Notes under the pieces: generated by a model
Seen by the model: only the letters and a program-made list of their open reading frames with translations
Database searches by the model: none
What the model was told of the DNA's origin: nothing
Program-made: the position numbers and the translations under genes
Assembly: GCA_900314445.1 (NCBI GenBank)
Contig: OMVA01000068.1
Coordinates: 1-34,703, forward strand
Direction of reading: 5' to 3'
Source: an uncultured Lachnospiraceae bacterium
GTDB lineage: Bacteria; Bacillota; Clostridia; Lachnospirales; Lachnospiraceae
DNA length: 34,703 nucleotides
Shown: one piece after another, positions 1 through 7,425 of the stretch
Layout of the letters: each line of letters starts with the position of its first letter
How positions within the stretch are numbered: the stretch's first letter is position 1

Positions 1-8
1 TTTATTTT

Positions 9-14
9 TGTCAA
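9..14 (-). promoter_or_regulatory. Leftward -35 box (TTGACA) with A/T-rich upstream tract at the window edge
   Basis: On the minus strand a consensus TTGACA lies at 9-14, preceded (21-62) by phased runs such as AAAGTTTTT that resemble an UP element. The -10 box would lie just outside the window. Together with the promoter at 117-145 this looks like the tandem promoters of a leftward rRNA or tRNA operon. The operon itself is not visible, so its identity is inferred. Confidence 0.5.
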
Positions 15-83
15 CAACTTTTTTTAAAACTTTTTGAGAAAGTTTTTGAAAAAGTCTTTCAAAACTGCATCCGTATTTTTTGT

Positions 84-113
84 GTCCTTGCTTTTTGCTC
101 GCTCCGACAAGGA
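84..113. repeat. Imperfect hairpin between two leftward promoters
   Basis: TCCTTG (85-90) and CAAGGA (108-113) form a 6-bp stem around a 17-nt loop. It lies just downstream of the leftward promoter at 117-145, so it would be at the very 5' end of that transcript. No U-tract follows, so it is not a convincing terminator. Confidence 0.35.
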
Positions 114-116
114 TGT

Positions 117-145
117 ACTATACTCGTTTTGAACTTTAATTGCAA
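117..145 (-). promoter_or_regulatory. Sigma-A-type promoter firing leftward
   Basis: On the minus strand TTGCAA (140-145) is followed after exactly 17 nt by TATAGT (117-122), close to the vegetative sigma consensus. It points away from hflX, towards the left edge. With the second -35 at 9-14 it forms a tandem promoter pair for a gene outside the window. Confidence 0.55.
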
Positions 146-207
146 GCCTTTTTTTATCTTTTTTTCATCTCTTTCATTTGTTTCTTTTCATAAGCCTTTG
201 TACAGCC

Positions 208-215
208 CATTTGCA
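208..215 (+). repeat. Copy of the dispersed CATTTGCA element
   Basis: CCCATTTGCACTAA occurs here, between the hflX terminator and the leftward promoters. It is one of a set of intergenic copies of the same core (see findings). Apart from this copy I see nothing in 146-252 beyond A/T-rich sequence. Confidence 0.4.
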
Positions 216-252
216 CTAATAAATTAATTTTAAAGTTTTCTATTTTACTCAT

Positions 253-289
253 GAAATTAAAAATGCCACAGATATAAATTCCGTGGCAT
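253..289 (-). terminator. Rho-independent terminator of hflX
   Basis: On the minus strand a 9-bp stem (281-289 pairing with 263-271, one G-U pair, 9-nt loop) is followed by TTTTAATTTC. It lies about 70 nt past the hflX stop codon and is the natural end of the leftward membrane-protein/hflX transcript. Confidence 0.75.
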
Positions 290-360
290 CTTATATATTT
301 ATATATTATTCTATTCTCAAATATGTACTTATTATCGATTTTTATTTCTCTTAGAAATAA

Positions 361-1662
361 TCATTCTTTATCATTCAAAACATCAGCAATTCTTCTTGGA
401 ACAAAGGCATGAACCTCTACTCCATTTGCTACATATTCTTCTGATATTAGTTCTCCCTGGACACGAATATCATTTACAATTTTCATATCCGAAAATGGGA
501 TAAGCATTTTAATTTCAACCTTATCCTCACGAATCACTTCCTCCATTGCACGTTTCAGTTCTTCCAGGCCAAGGTTATTTTTTGCAGATCCTTTAATAAT
601 CTTCACCGCATGATGATCTCTCATATGAAGAATATCATCCGGATTACAAAGATCACTCTTATTAAAGAAAGTTATACACTTCTTTCCCTCTACATGTAAT
701 TCATCCAGCGTATTATATACAGTCTGCATCTTTTCCATAATAGATGGGTCTGATGCATCAACCACATGAATTAAGTAATCTGCATACTTTGCTTCTTCCA
801 GTGTACCCGAGAAAGCATTAATTAAATCATGAGGTAGCTTACGAATAAATCCAACCGTATCCGTAAGAAGGGCTTTACTCTTTCCATTTAACATTACTTC
901 TCTTGTGGTTGTATCAAGGGTGGCAAAGAGCTGATCTTCTGCCAGTACTCCTGCGTCACTTAAATGATTTAATAAAGTGGACTTGCCCGCATTTGTATAT
1001 CCAACAATAGCAAAGACAGGAAGTTCATTTCTCTTTCTCTGCTTACGAGTAACTTCACGATGGGCTTCCATGTCCCTTAGCTCCTGGCGAAGCCATGCCG
1101 CACGACTACGAATGACTCGCCTATCCTGCTCCAGTTTCTTTTCACCAGGTCCTCTGGTACCAATACCACCACCAAGTCGAGACATGGAAATACCTTTTCC
1201 TGTCAGCTGTTTTAAACGATATTCAAGAGCTGCCAGTTCCGTCTGCAGATTACCTTCCTTGGTACTGGCATGCTGAGCAAAGATATCCAGTATGAGCATG
1301 GTACGGTCCATTACCTTCACATCAAGAAGTTTCGCAAGATTATCATGCTGGGCAGGTGTTAACTCATCATCCGTAACAATACCTGTGGCATTTCTTTCTA
1401 TAATTAATGTCTTTAATTCTTCAACCTTACCTGTTCCAATATAAGTACGTCCGTTTTTTTCAGGAACCAGCTGGATCATAGTCCCCACCACTTCTGCACC
1501 TGCTGTATCCGCAAGGTCAGCCAGTTCTCCTAACATATCCTTTGCCACCAGGGCATTTTCTGTGCAGGCAGAAACCAGGATTACACGCTCTGTCTTTTCA
1601 TCTGTTTCAAATGTTGTCTTTCCCATTCTTTCTTCTGACAAATTATTCACCATTTCTTTCAT
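361..1662 (-). CDS. hflX: Ribosome-associated GTPase HflX
   Basis: 433 residues, the usual HflX length. HflX is a GTPase that binds the large ribosomal subunit and splits stalled or hibernating ribosomes during stress. The N-terminal half has the HflX-specific glycine-rich segment with GGGIGTRGPGE (about residues 164-175) followed by a basic helical linker. The G domain starts near residue 218 with GYTNAGKST (G1), then DTVGF (G3) and FNKSD (G4). The start overlaps the end of the upstream membrane-protein gene by 20 nt, so the two are probably translationally linked; a GGGGAG-like ribosome binding site supports this ATG. A later in-frame ATG at 1653 has a poorer site. It is the last gene of its transcript, ending at the hairpin at 253-289. 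Identification is firm; the exact start is slightly uncertain. Confidence 0.95.
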   Translation of the reverse strand: MKEMVNNLSEERMGKTTFETDEKTERVILVSACTENALVAKDMLGELADLADTAGAEVVGTMIQLVPEKNGRTYIGTGKVEELKTLIIERNATGIVTDDELTPAQHDNLAKLLDVKVMDRTMLILDIFAQHASTKEGNLQTELAALEYRLKQLTGKGISMSRLGGGIGTRGPGEKKLEQDRRVIRSRAAWLRQELRDMEAHREVTRKQRKRNELPVFAIVGYTNAGKSTLLNHLSDAGVLAEDQLFATLDTTTREVMLNGKSKALLTDTVGFIRKLPHDLINAFSGTLEEAKYADYLIHVVDASDPSIMEKMQTVYNTLDELHVEGKKCITFFNKSDLCNPDDILHMRDHHAVKIIKGSAKNNLGLEELKRAMEEVIREDKVEIKMLIPFSDMKIVNDIRVQGELISEEYVANGVEVHAFVPRRIADVLNDKE

Positions 1663-2041
1663 TAATTTTCGCTCCCCTTCCCACTGAGCAAATGAACTTG
1701 TAAGGGTTCATTGTATGGAAGGTCTTATGATTATTAATCTTTCTCCAGATTACCCCTTCAAAAAGAAGTAAGCCAAATACAATATTCAGGATAATCGTTA
1801 GCATATTATTCCATGGAAGTAGAAAAAGAATTGCCTCCGCAATAAATCCGACTCCCGATATGATATTACTAATTCTATTAACTCTTTTCCACTTTTTAAA
1901 GTTCACTTTCCTGTCTTCATCAATTAATTCATAGTTTGTACAGGCATCGAATATAAAGAATATACCAGCCAGAAATGCAAGGATTGGTATAAGAAAAGGC
2001 GGAAAAATCAGATTTTCACCTAGGTAATTTATTATTTTCAT
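1643..2041 (-). CDS. Small three-helix membrane protein, unknown function
   Basis: 132 residues that I do not recognise as a named family. Three hydrophobic segments are visible: about residues 10-32 (rich in Phe, Ile and Leu), 57-78 and 80-98. A basic, charged stretch lies between the first two (VNFKKWKRVNR), and the C-terminus is short and basic. I chose the ATG at 2041 because GGAG lies 7 nt upstream; a GTG directly before it is the alternative start. The gene overlaps hflX by 20 nt, so it is cotranscribed with it. That placement could suggest a link to stress or membrane homeostasis, but nothing in the sequence shows a role. It could also be a passenger gene. Confidence 0.7.
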   Translation of the reverse strand: MKIINYLGENLIFPPFLIPILAFLAGIFFIFDACTNYELIDEDRKVNFKKWKRVNRISNIISGVGFIAEAILFLLPWNNMLTIILNIVFGLLLFEGVIWRKINNHKTFHTMNPYKFICSVGRGAKINERNGE

Positions 2042-2067
2042 CACTTTACTCCGCTAAATCGTTTTAT

Positions 2068-2114
2068 TTGTCCTGCTTTTCTGTTATACTTGCACACAGC
2101 AAAATTACAGGAGG
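2068..2114 (+). promoter_or_regulatory. Extended -10 promoter and ribosome binding site of thrH
   Basis: TG-T-TATACT (2082-2090) is an extended -10 element with only a weak -35 (TTTTAT at 2062-2067). CAGGAGG (2108-2114) lies 8 nt before the ATG at 2123 and fixes that start over an upstream in-frame ATG at 2090, which overlaps the -10 box itself. Confidence 0.5.
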
Positions 2115-2122
2115 TTTTTATT

Positions 2123-2731
2123 ATGAGTATGAATGTTGCATGTCTCGATCTCGAAGGTGTACTGGTACCTGAAATCTGGATCGCATTTGCTGAAGCAAGC
2201 GGAATCCCAGAATTAAAGCGTACAACCAGAGACGAACCAGATTACGATAAATTAATGAAGTGGAGAATCGGCATCTTAAATGAGCACGGTCTCGGCCTCA
2301 AAGAAATTCAGGAAACAATCGCAAAGATTGATCCACTTCCAGGCGCAAAAGAGTTTCTGGACGAACTTCGTTCTTTCACACAGGTTATCATCATCAGTGA
2401 TACATTTGAACAGTTCGCTAAGCCACTTATGGAAAAGCTTGGCATGCCTACAATCTTCTGCAACTCCCTAGTTGTTGATGAAGATGGCAAGATTACTGAT
2501 TTCAAGATGCGTTGCGAAAAATCTAAGCTTACAACTGTACGTGCTCTGCACTCATGTGGTTTCGACACAGTTGCAACTGGCGACAGTTTCAACGACCTGG
2601 CTATGATTCAGGATTCAAAGGCTGGTTTCCTTTTCCGCACAACCGATCAGATCAAGGCTGATTATCCTCAGCTTCCTGCATACGAAGAGTATGCTGATCT
2701 TCTCAAGGCATTTAAGGACGCTATCCTCTAG
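2123..2731 (+). CDS. thrH: ThrH-type phosphoserine phosphatase / homoserine phosphotransferase
   Basis: 202 residues, matching ThrH of Pseudomonas in length. This HAD-superfamily enzyme hydrolyses phosphoserine to serine and can transfer the phosphate to homoserine, bypassing homoserine kinase on the way to threonine. HAD motif I is CLDLEGVLVPEIW with nucleophile Asp9. Note the DLEG form: the usual second Asp is Glu11, which is characteristic of ThrH. Motif II is IISDTFEQF, motif III contains the conserved Lys in CEKSKLTT, and motif IV is GDSFNDLAM. It stands alone on the plus strand between two leftward units, with its own extended -10 promoter and terminator. Start chosen by the strong AGGAGG; the longer frame upstream is not needed. 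Which activity dominates in vivo cannot be read from the sequence. Confidence 0.92.
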   Translation: MSMNVACLDLEGVLVPEIWIAFAEASGIPELKRTTRDEPDYDKLMKWRIGILNEHGLGLKEIQETIAKIDPLPGAKEFLDELRSFTQVIIISDTFEQFAKPLMEKLGMPTIFCNSLVVDEDGKITDFKMRCEKSKLTTVRALHSCGFDTVATGDSFNDLAMIQDSKAGFLFRTTDQIKADYPQLPAYEEYADLLKAFKDAIL

Positions 2732-2800
2732 GCCACTCAGCACTGCAAATTCACTGTTCTACGCGTTTCTGCAGTTTTCTATTTTACTATGAAACATGAA

Positions 2801-2840
2801 AAAGGGAAATGTCACATTTCGTGGCACTTCCCTTTATTTT
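2801..2840. terminator. Bidirectional terminator between thrH and radA
   Basis: AAAGGGAA (2801-2808) pairs with TTCCCTTT (2828-2835), extended inward by TG and CAC pairs across two small mismatches. On the plus strand the stem is followed by ATTTTTAT, ending thrH. On the minus strand it is followed by TTCATGTTTCAT and could also stop radA transcripts. Confidence 0.7.
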
Positions 2841-2841
2841 T

Positions 2842-2871
2842 ATGCAAATGAACTGAGCAGTCCATTTGCAT
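2842..2871. repeat. Inverted pair of the CATTTGCA element
   Basis: TGCAAATG (2843-2850) and CATTTGCA (2863-2870) form a perfect 8-bp inverted repeat with a 12-nt spacer. The right arm carries the extended form AGTCCATTTGCATGAA. It sits in the convergent gap between the 3' ends of thrH and radA. See findings for the other copies. Confidence 0.55.
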
Positions 2872-2888
2872 GAAGTATTTAAAAGCAT

Positions 2889-2930
2889 TTGAAAATCTTT
2901 GAAAGTCTTTGAAAGTCTTTGAAAGTCTTT
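2889..2930. repeat. Four-copy 10-bp tandem repeat after radA
   Basis: The unit GAAAGTCTTT is repeated directly at 2891-2930 (first copy GAAAATCTTT). The last copy touches the radA stop codon (TAA on the minus strand at 2930-2932). The unit is nearly self-complementary. The related string AAAGTCTTTC also occurs at the left window edge (51-60). Confidence 0.6.
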
Positions 2931-4288
2931 TAGAGTTTAGACAGGGCTTCTCCAACAGAGGATACATAAACCAGATCCATGCCCAGCTTGTCCAGTTCCT
3001 TATCATAATTGGACTTAGGGAGCATGCACCTCTTATATCCCATCTTGGCAGCCTCCTTCACACGCATGGAGGCATTTCTTACGCCACGGATTTCACCTGC
3101 CAGACCAACTTCACCAATAATCACAAGATCATCTCCCACCGAACGGTCACGGAAGGATGAGGCAATGGCCATAACAATACCAAGGTCTGCGGAAGGATCA
3201 TCGATTCGCATACCACCTGCAATATTCACATAGCAGTCACAGCCTGACATCTGCAGGCCGCCACGTTTTTCCAGAACCGCAATGAGAAGATTCACACGGT
3301 TGAAGTCAAGACCTACTGAAGTTCTTCTTGGCATGGAGAATGAAGTATCCGAACAGAGAGCCTGAATTTCAATCAAAATGGCACGGGTGCCTTCAATGGT
3401 GGATACAACAACAGAGCCGGAAGATTCTTTAGGTCTACCATTCAGGAACATTTCGGATGGGTTGGTAACCTCTTCCAATCCCTTGTCTGTCATGTTAAAT
3501 ACGCCAACTTCATTTGTGGAACCAAATCGATTCTTCTGGGAGCGAAGCATACGGAAACCACCACTTCCATCTCCTTCAAAATAAAGAACAGAATCCACCA
3601 TATGTTCCAGGGTACGAGGACCTGCCACTGTACCTTCCTTGGTAACATGGCCCACAATGAATACTGCAATATTCTTCTGCTTGGCCAGCTGCATCAGGCG
3701 ACTGGTTACTTCACGAACCTGGGTCACAGAGCCAGGTACATTATCAATTTCTGCAGATTCCATGGTCTGAATGGAATCGATAATCATAACTTCTGCCTGA
3801 ACATTTTCTGCAGCATTTTCAACATTGTCCATATCGTTATCCGCCAGTAGCATAAGTCTTGCATCCAGTGCTCTCAGTCTCTCTGCTCGCATTTTAATCT
3901 GAGCAGCAGATTCCTCACCAGACACATATAAAACCTTAATATCCTTTGCCACCAGATTTCTGCACATTTCCAGCAGCAGGGTAGATTTTCCAATACCCGG
4001 ATCACCACCAACTAAAACAAGGGAGCCCTTAACGATACCACCACCAAGCACTCGGTCCAGTTCTGTAATATTGGTTTCAATTCGGTCTTCCTCTTCGGAA
4101 GAAACCTGATCCATGGAAATTGGTTTTGGCCTGTCCTGCAGAGGAACCAGTTTTTCCTTATTCTTGGATACCGTTACTTTCTCTTCTACAAAAGTATTCC
4201 ACTGACGACATCCCGGGCACTGTCCCATCCACTTGGCAGACTCATATCCACATTCTTTACAATAAAATACGTGTTTCTCTTTTGCCAT
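2930..4288 (-). CDS. radA: DNA repair / branch-migration ATPase RadA
   Basis: 452 residues, standard for RadA (Sms), a DnaB-like helicase that extends D-loops during recombination and natural transformation. Order of elements: N-terminal zinc finger with Cys10, Cys13, Cys24 and Cys27; RecA-like ATPase with Walker A GGDPGIGKST at 94-103; the RadA-specific KNRFG motif near residue 252; and a C-terminal Lon-protease-like domain (the region of SVGLDFNRVNLLIAVLEKRGG onward) that acts as a scaffold. Ribosome binding site AAGGGA lies just before the ATG. An upstream hairpin at 4311-4335 separates it from the preceding gene, so expression may be partly attenuated or start from a separate promoter. 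All key motifs are intact. Confidence 0.96.
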   Translation of the reverse strand: MAKEKHVFYCKECGYESAKWMGQCPGCRQWNTFVEEKVTVSKNKEKLVPLQDRPKPISMDQVSSEEEDRIETNITELDRVLGGGIVKGSLVLVGGDPGIGKSTLLLEMCRNLVAKDIKVLYVSGEESAAQIKMRAERLRALDARLMLLADNDMDNVENAAENVQAEVMIIDSIQTMESAEIDNVPGSVTQVREVTSRLMQLAKQKNIAVFIVGHVTKEGTVAGPRTLEHMVDSVLYFEGDGSGGFRMLRSQKNRFGSTNEVGVFNMTDKGLEEVTNPSEMFLNGRPKESSGSVVVSTIEGTRAILIEIQALCSDTSFSMPRRTSVGLDFNRVNLLIAVLEKRGGLQMSGCDCYVNIAGGMRIDDPSADLGIVMAIASSFRDRSVGDDLVIIGEVGLAGEIRGVRNASMRVKEAAKMGYKRCMLPKSNYDKELDKLGMDLVYVSSVGEALSKL

Positions 4289-4300
4289 AAATTTCCCTTA

Positions 4301-4335
4301 CGAAAAAGAAGCGGCGGGTCAGCACGACCAGCCGC
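4301..4335 (-). terminator. Hairpin with U-tract immediately upstream of radA
   Basis: On the minus strand GCGGCTGGT (4327-4335) pairs with ACCCGCCGC (4311-4319) across one mismatch with a 7-nt loop, followed by TTCTTTTTCG. This is a GC-rich rho-independent terminator placed only about 12 nt before the radA ATG. It ends the upstream small gene and may leave a fraction of readthrough for radA. Confidence 0.7.
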
Positions 4336-4350
4336 ATCCTTACATTTCAA

Positions 4351-4764
4351 TTAGTATTTTTCAATATTTACACTTACTGAATCATTTTCAGCAAGTTCAG
4401 CTGAAAGGCTAAGCTTTCCGCCTAAATTCGTCTTCATCTTACCAAGATTAATGTCATTCATGACAACCTTGTATTCCGTTTCTGGTTCCAGTTCCAGTGT
4501 AATCTGTGCATCTTCTGCTCCCTCAACGGTGAACATTACCTTTTTACCATTTGTACGGAATCCAAATACTGCTGTTCCAGGTACTGATTCATAAACAAAA
4601 GCACCATTTTTTTCCAGCTTTGTAATTTCATTAAATGTCTTAATCTTGTAACTTGCCCCCTGATACTGAAAGCCATCCTGCTTCGTCTTAGTAGGAAGCT
4701 CATAATTTCCAAAGCTAAGAGCTCCGTCCTCTTCTTCGCGGATCAACTCCTCAACAACTGCCAT
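4351..4764 (-). CDS. Conserved Lachnospiraceae small protein (often labelled endosialidase)
   Basis: 137 residues. From memory, close relatives sit in the same clpC-radA neighbourhood of many Lachnospiraceae and carry the database label endosialidase. Nothing in the sequence supports an enzyme: it has no signal peptide, no membrane segment, no sialidase Asp boxes and is far too short. Visible features are an acidic N-terminus (VVEELIREEEDGALSFGNY), a central stretch KLEKNGAFVYESVPGTAVFGF, and a beta-rich C-terminal half with regularly spaced ELEPETEY and NLGGKLSLSAEL segments, suggesting a small beta-sandwich. GGAGG about 9 nt upstream supports the start. It is followed by a terminator, so it can be made as a short, highly expressed message. 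I give no function. Confidence 0.75.
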   Translation of the reverse strand: MAVVEELIREEEDGALSFGNYELPTKTKQDGFQYQGASYKIKTFNEITKLEKNGAFVYESVPGTAVFGFRTNGKKVMFTVEGAEDAQITLELEPETEYKVVMNDINLGKMKTNLGGKLSLSAELAENDSVSVNIEKY

Positions 4765-4808
4765 TTGAAATTACCTCCTCAATTAATAACTGCTAACACA
4801 ATCATAAC

Positions 4809-4830
4809 ACAGAACGCCATTTATTTCTGT
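4809..4830. promoter_or_regulatory. Short inverted repeat upstream of the small conserved gene
   Basis: ACAGAA (4809-4814) and TTCTGT (4825-4830) flank a 10-nt spacer in the 144-nt gap before the gene ending at 4351. A possible -10 (TATGAT, minus strand, about 4801-4806) lies next to it. This could be an operator, but the arms are only 6 bp, so the call is weak. Confidence 0.25.
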
Positions 4831-4908
4831 TATAAATTAATGAATTTTTGACATTTTTATTTAAATATTTGCAAACGAAATAAATAGCCAGCAAGCCCTG
4901 TGTTTTCC

Positions 4909-7356
4909 TTAAACTTCTTTGGCTGATACCGTAACCTTATCGTTCTTCACACCCAGGCTAACTTTCATGCCTTCCTTGATATTTCCCTTTAAAATTTCCT
5001 CAGAAAGAAGATCCTCTACGTAATCCTGTACAGCACGTTTCAGTGGTCTTGCACCAAACTTAGGATCATAGCCCTTTGTGAAAATGAACTGCTTTAACTT
5101 TTCTCCATAGGTAAGAGTAATCTTCATATTTTCTTTTACAAGCTTCTTCAGAATATTTAACTGAAGACCTGCAATCTCCTTCACCTCATCCTGAGAAAGA
5201 GATGTAAATACAATCATGTCATCCAGGCGGTTTAAGAATTCTGGACGGAAGGCATTCTTCACTTCATCCATAACAGAAGCCTTCATCTTCTCGTGCTCTT
5301 CTTCCGGACTTGTGTTACTACTAATAAATCCAAGAGTATGAGGATCCACAATATTCTTTGCACCAAGATTTGAGGTAAGGATAATAATCGTATTCTTAAA
5401 ATCAACACTTCTTCCCTTACCATCGGTGATGATACCATCATCCAAAATCTGCAGAAGCAGATTGAAAATATCCGGATGGGCCTTTTCCACTTCATCAAAA
5501 AGCACAACACTATATGGATGTTTTCTAACCGCATTGGTAAGAAGGCCACCCTCGTCATAACCAACATAACCAGGAGCTGCGCCAATCAGTTTTGAGGCAT
5601 CCATTCTGTCAGATAATTCTGACATATCAATTCTTACCAGATTACTTTCGTCACCAAAGAGAGCTTCCGCAAGGGCCTTGGAAAGTTCCGTCTTACCTAC
5701 ACCAGAAGGTCCCAGGAAAAGGAAAGAACCAATTGGTCTTTTTGGATCCTTTAAGCCCACTCTTCCTCTCTTAATAGCCTTAGCTACCGCCTTAACTGCT
5801 TCGGTCTGTCCCACAACTCTCTTGTGTAGAATATCTTCTAACTTAAGAAGTCTGTCTGATTCTGTTTCCTTTAATTTAGAAACAGGAATTCGCGTCCACA
5901 GAGAAACCACTTCAGCCACATCTTCTGGATGCATCTTCTTCCAGCTCTCAATTGGCGAATTCGCATAGGCCTTGTCTGCCTGGATATTCTTTCTAACTGC
6001 CTTGGAAGAAAGATTCTTTGCAAGAGAAAGGTCTCCCTTCTTTAGGGCTTCCACCATATCATTTTCGAGTTCCATTGCTGACTTGCGAAGGTTTGATGGA
6101 GAATTCTTATCCTGATAACCAGTAAGCCCCAGTCTTGCCGCTGTTTCATCCATTAAGTCAATGGCCTTATCTGGCAGGTATCTGTTATTGATATATCGTA
6201 CGGATAAATCCACTGCACTTTCGATACATTCGTCATCAATAGAAACCTTATGGAAGCTTTCATAAGCAGGTCTCAATTCCTTGAGAATCTTAATGGTTTC
6301 TTCCCTATTGGGTTCATCCACCGTAACTGGCTGAAAGCGGCGAGAGAATGCCGGATCCTTCTCGATATACTTAGAGTACTCATCCACAGTGGTTGCACCA
6401 ATCACCTGGAGTTTTCCACGAGATAAAGCCGGTTTCATAATATTAGATGCATCCATATTGCTATCACCGGATCCACCAGCTCCCATAATGGTATGGAACT
6501 CATCAATAAAAAGAATTACATTGCCACGATCTTCCACTTCCTGCATAAGGCCTTTGAGGCGTTCCTCAAAATCACCACGGAAACGTGTTCCTGCAAGCAT
6601 GGCAGCCATATCCAGACTGTAGATTTCTTTATTCAGCATCTTTTCAGGAGCCAGTCCATCTGCAATCTGCTGAGCCAGCCCTTCTACAATTGCTGTCTTA
6701 CCTACACCGGCTTCACCAATGAGACAAGCATTGTTCTTGGTTCTTCTACTAAGAATTTCCATGATACGGAGACACTCCGCCTCGCGTCCTACCACAGCAT
6801 CCAACTGACCAAGAAGAGCTTCTCTGCTTATGCTTCTTGCAAACTTATCCAGAAGAGATTCCTTTTGACTCTGCTTTGGCTTACCATCTCTATTTCTTCG
6901 ATTACTATTTACAGGTAAATATAATTTTCTTACTTCTTCCAGAATGGTTTGAATATTAATTCCTGAATTTGTAAGAACGGTAGGAATAATATCCTTATTT
7001 CCTAAAAGAATCGCCATTAAGAAATGACCAGCATCCACATCTCCTACAGAAGTTGCACGCTTTCTCTTCAGATCATTTGCAATACCTTCTGCACGTTTCA
7101 CAATTGCCCGGCACTTGGTACTCATTTCCATTCTCTTGATGCTTTTAACAGTCTTTGTCTGATTCAGTTCCACATGGAAATAGCGACAAACCATTTCTGC
7201 ATCCAGGCCATAGCGATTAGCAATTGTTTTAACATCGGATTCCATCACAAGAAGAGCCAGCAGAATATCTAATGTTTCTACTCGCTCATTACCTGCTCCA
7301 ATTGCCATCTTCTCAGCAAATTGAAGGATTATATCTTTACTACTCTTCTCTGCCAT
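4909..7356 (-). CDS. clpC: ClpC-type AAA+ chaperone/protease ATPase
   Basis: 815 residues. Clp/Hsp100 class I unfoldase that feeds substrates to ClpP. The N-terminal repeat domain covers about residues 1-150. The first AAA+ module has Walker A GEAGVGKTA near residue 215 and Walker B FIDEFHT. After a short middle region (about 420-490) comes a second AAA+ module with GPSGVGKTE near residue 548, Walker B VVLFDEVEKAHPDI, and the C-terminal D2-small domain. The tripeptide LGF in DPHTLGFIS occupies the place of the ClpP-docking loop, which favours ClpC/ClpA over ClpB. Two ATG codons are adjacent; the second is preferred because AGGAG is 6 nt upstream, against 3 nt for the first. The usual partners ctsR and mcsAB are not next to it. 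It follows the purD terminator. Confidence 0.9.
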   Translation of the reverse strand: MAEKSSKDIILQFAEKMAIGAGNERVETLDILLALLVMESDVKTIANRYGLDAEMVCRYFHVELNQTKTVKSIKRMEMSTKCRAIVKRAEGIANDLKRKRATSVGDVDAGHFLMAILLGNKDIIPTVLTNSGINIQTILEEVRKLYLPVNSNRRNRDGKPKQSQKESLLDKFARSISREALLGQLDAVVGREAECLRIMEILSRRTKNNACLIGEAGVGKTAIVEGLAQQIADGLAPEKMLNKEIYSLDMAAMLAGTRFRGDFEERLKGLMQEVEDRGNVILFIDEFHTIMGAGGSGDSNMDASNIMKPALSRGKLQVIGATTVDEYSKYIEKDPAFSRRFQPVTVDEPNREETIKILKELRPAYESFHKVSIDDECIESAVDLSVRYINNRYLPDKAIDLMDETAARLGLTGYQDKNSPSNLRKSAMELENDMVEALKKGDLSLAKNLSSKAVRKNIQADKAYANSPIESWKKMHPEDVAEVVSLWTRIPVSKLKETESDRLLKLEDILHKRVVGQTEAVKAVAKAIKRGRVGLKDPKRPIGSFLFLGPSGVGKTELSKALAEALFGDESNLVRIDMSELSDRMDASKLIGAAPGYVGYDEGGLLTNAVRKHPYSVVLFDEVEKAHPDIFNLLLQILDDGIITDGKGRSVDFKNTIIILTSNLGAKNIVDPHTLGFISSNTSPEEEHEKMKASVMDEVKNAFRPEFLNRLDDMIVFTSLSQDEVKEIAGLQLNILKKLVKENMKITLTYGEKLKQFIFTKGYDPKFGARPLKRAVQDYVEDLLSEEILKGNIKEGMKVSLGVKNDKVTVSAKEV

Positions 7357-7378
7357 CATTTACTCCTAAAACTAAATT

Positions 7379-7407
7379 CTGCGTCAGGTTTTTAAGCCAG
7401 ACGCAGA
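7379..7407 (-). terminator. Hairpin after purD, before clpC
   Basis: TCTGCGTC and GACGCAGA form a perfect 8-bp stem (arms 7379-7386 and 7400-7407) with a 13-nt loop. On the minus strand ATTTAGTTTT follows. The stem is strong but the U-tract is interrupted, so part of the pur transcript may continue into clpC. The clpC ribosome binding site follows directly. Confidence 0.55.
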
Positions 7408-7425
7408 ACATTTGCACATATCTTA

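Noticed and set aside
84..113. tRNA or small RNA gene at the left edge
   Set aside because: Only one weak stem; no cloverleaf or T-loop consensus could be drawn.
977..1276. Plus-strand frames opposite hflX and similar frames opposite radA, clpC, ftsZ and others
   Set aside because: Each lies antisense to a gene with intact family motifs and shows no recognisable product or ribosome binding site.
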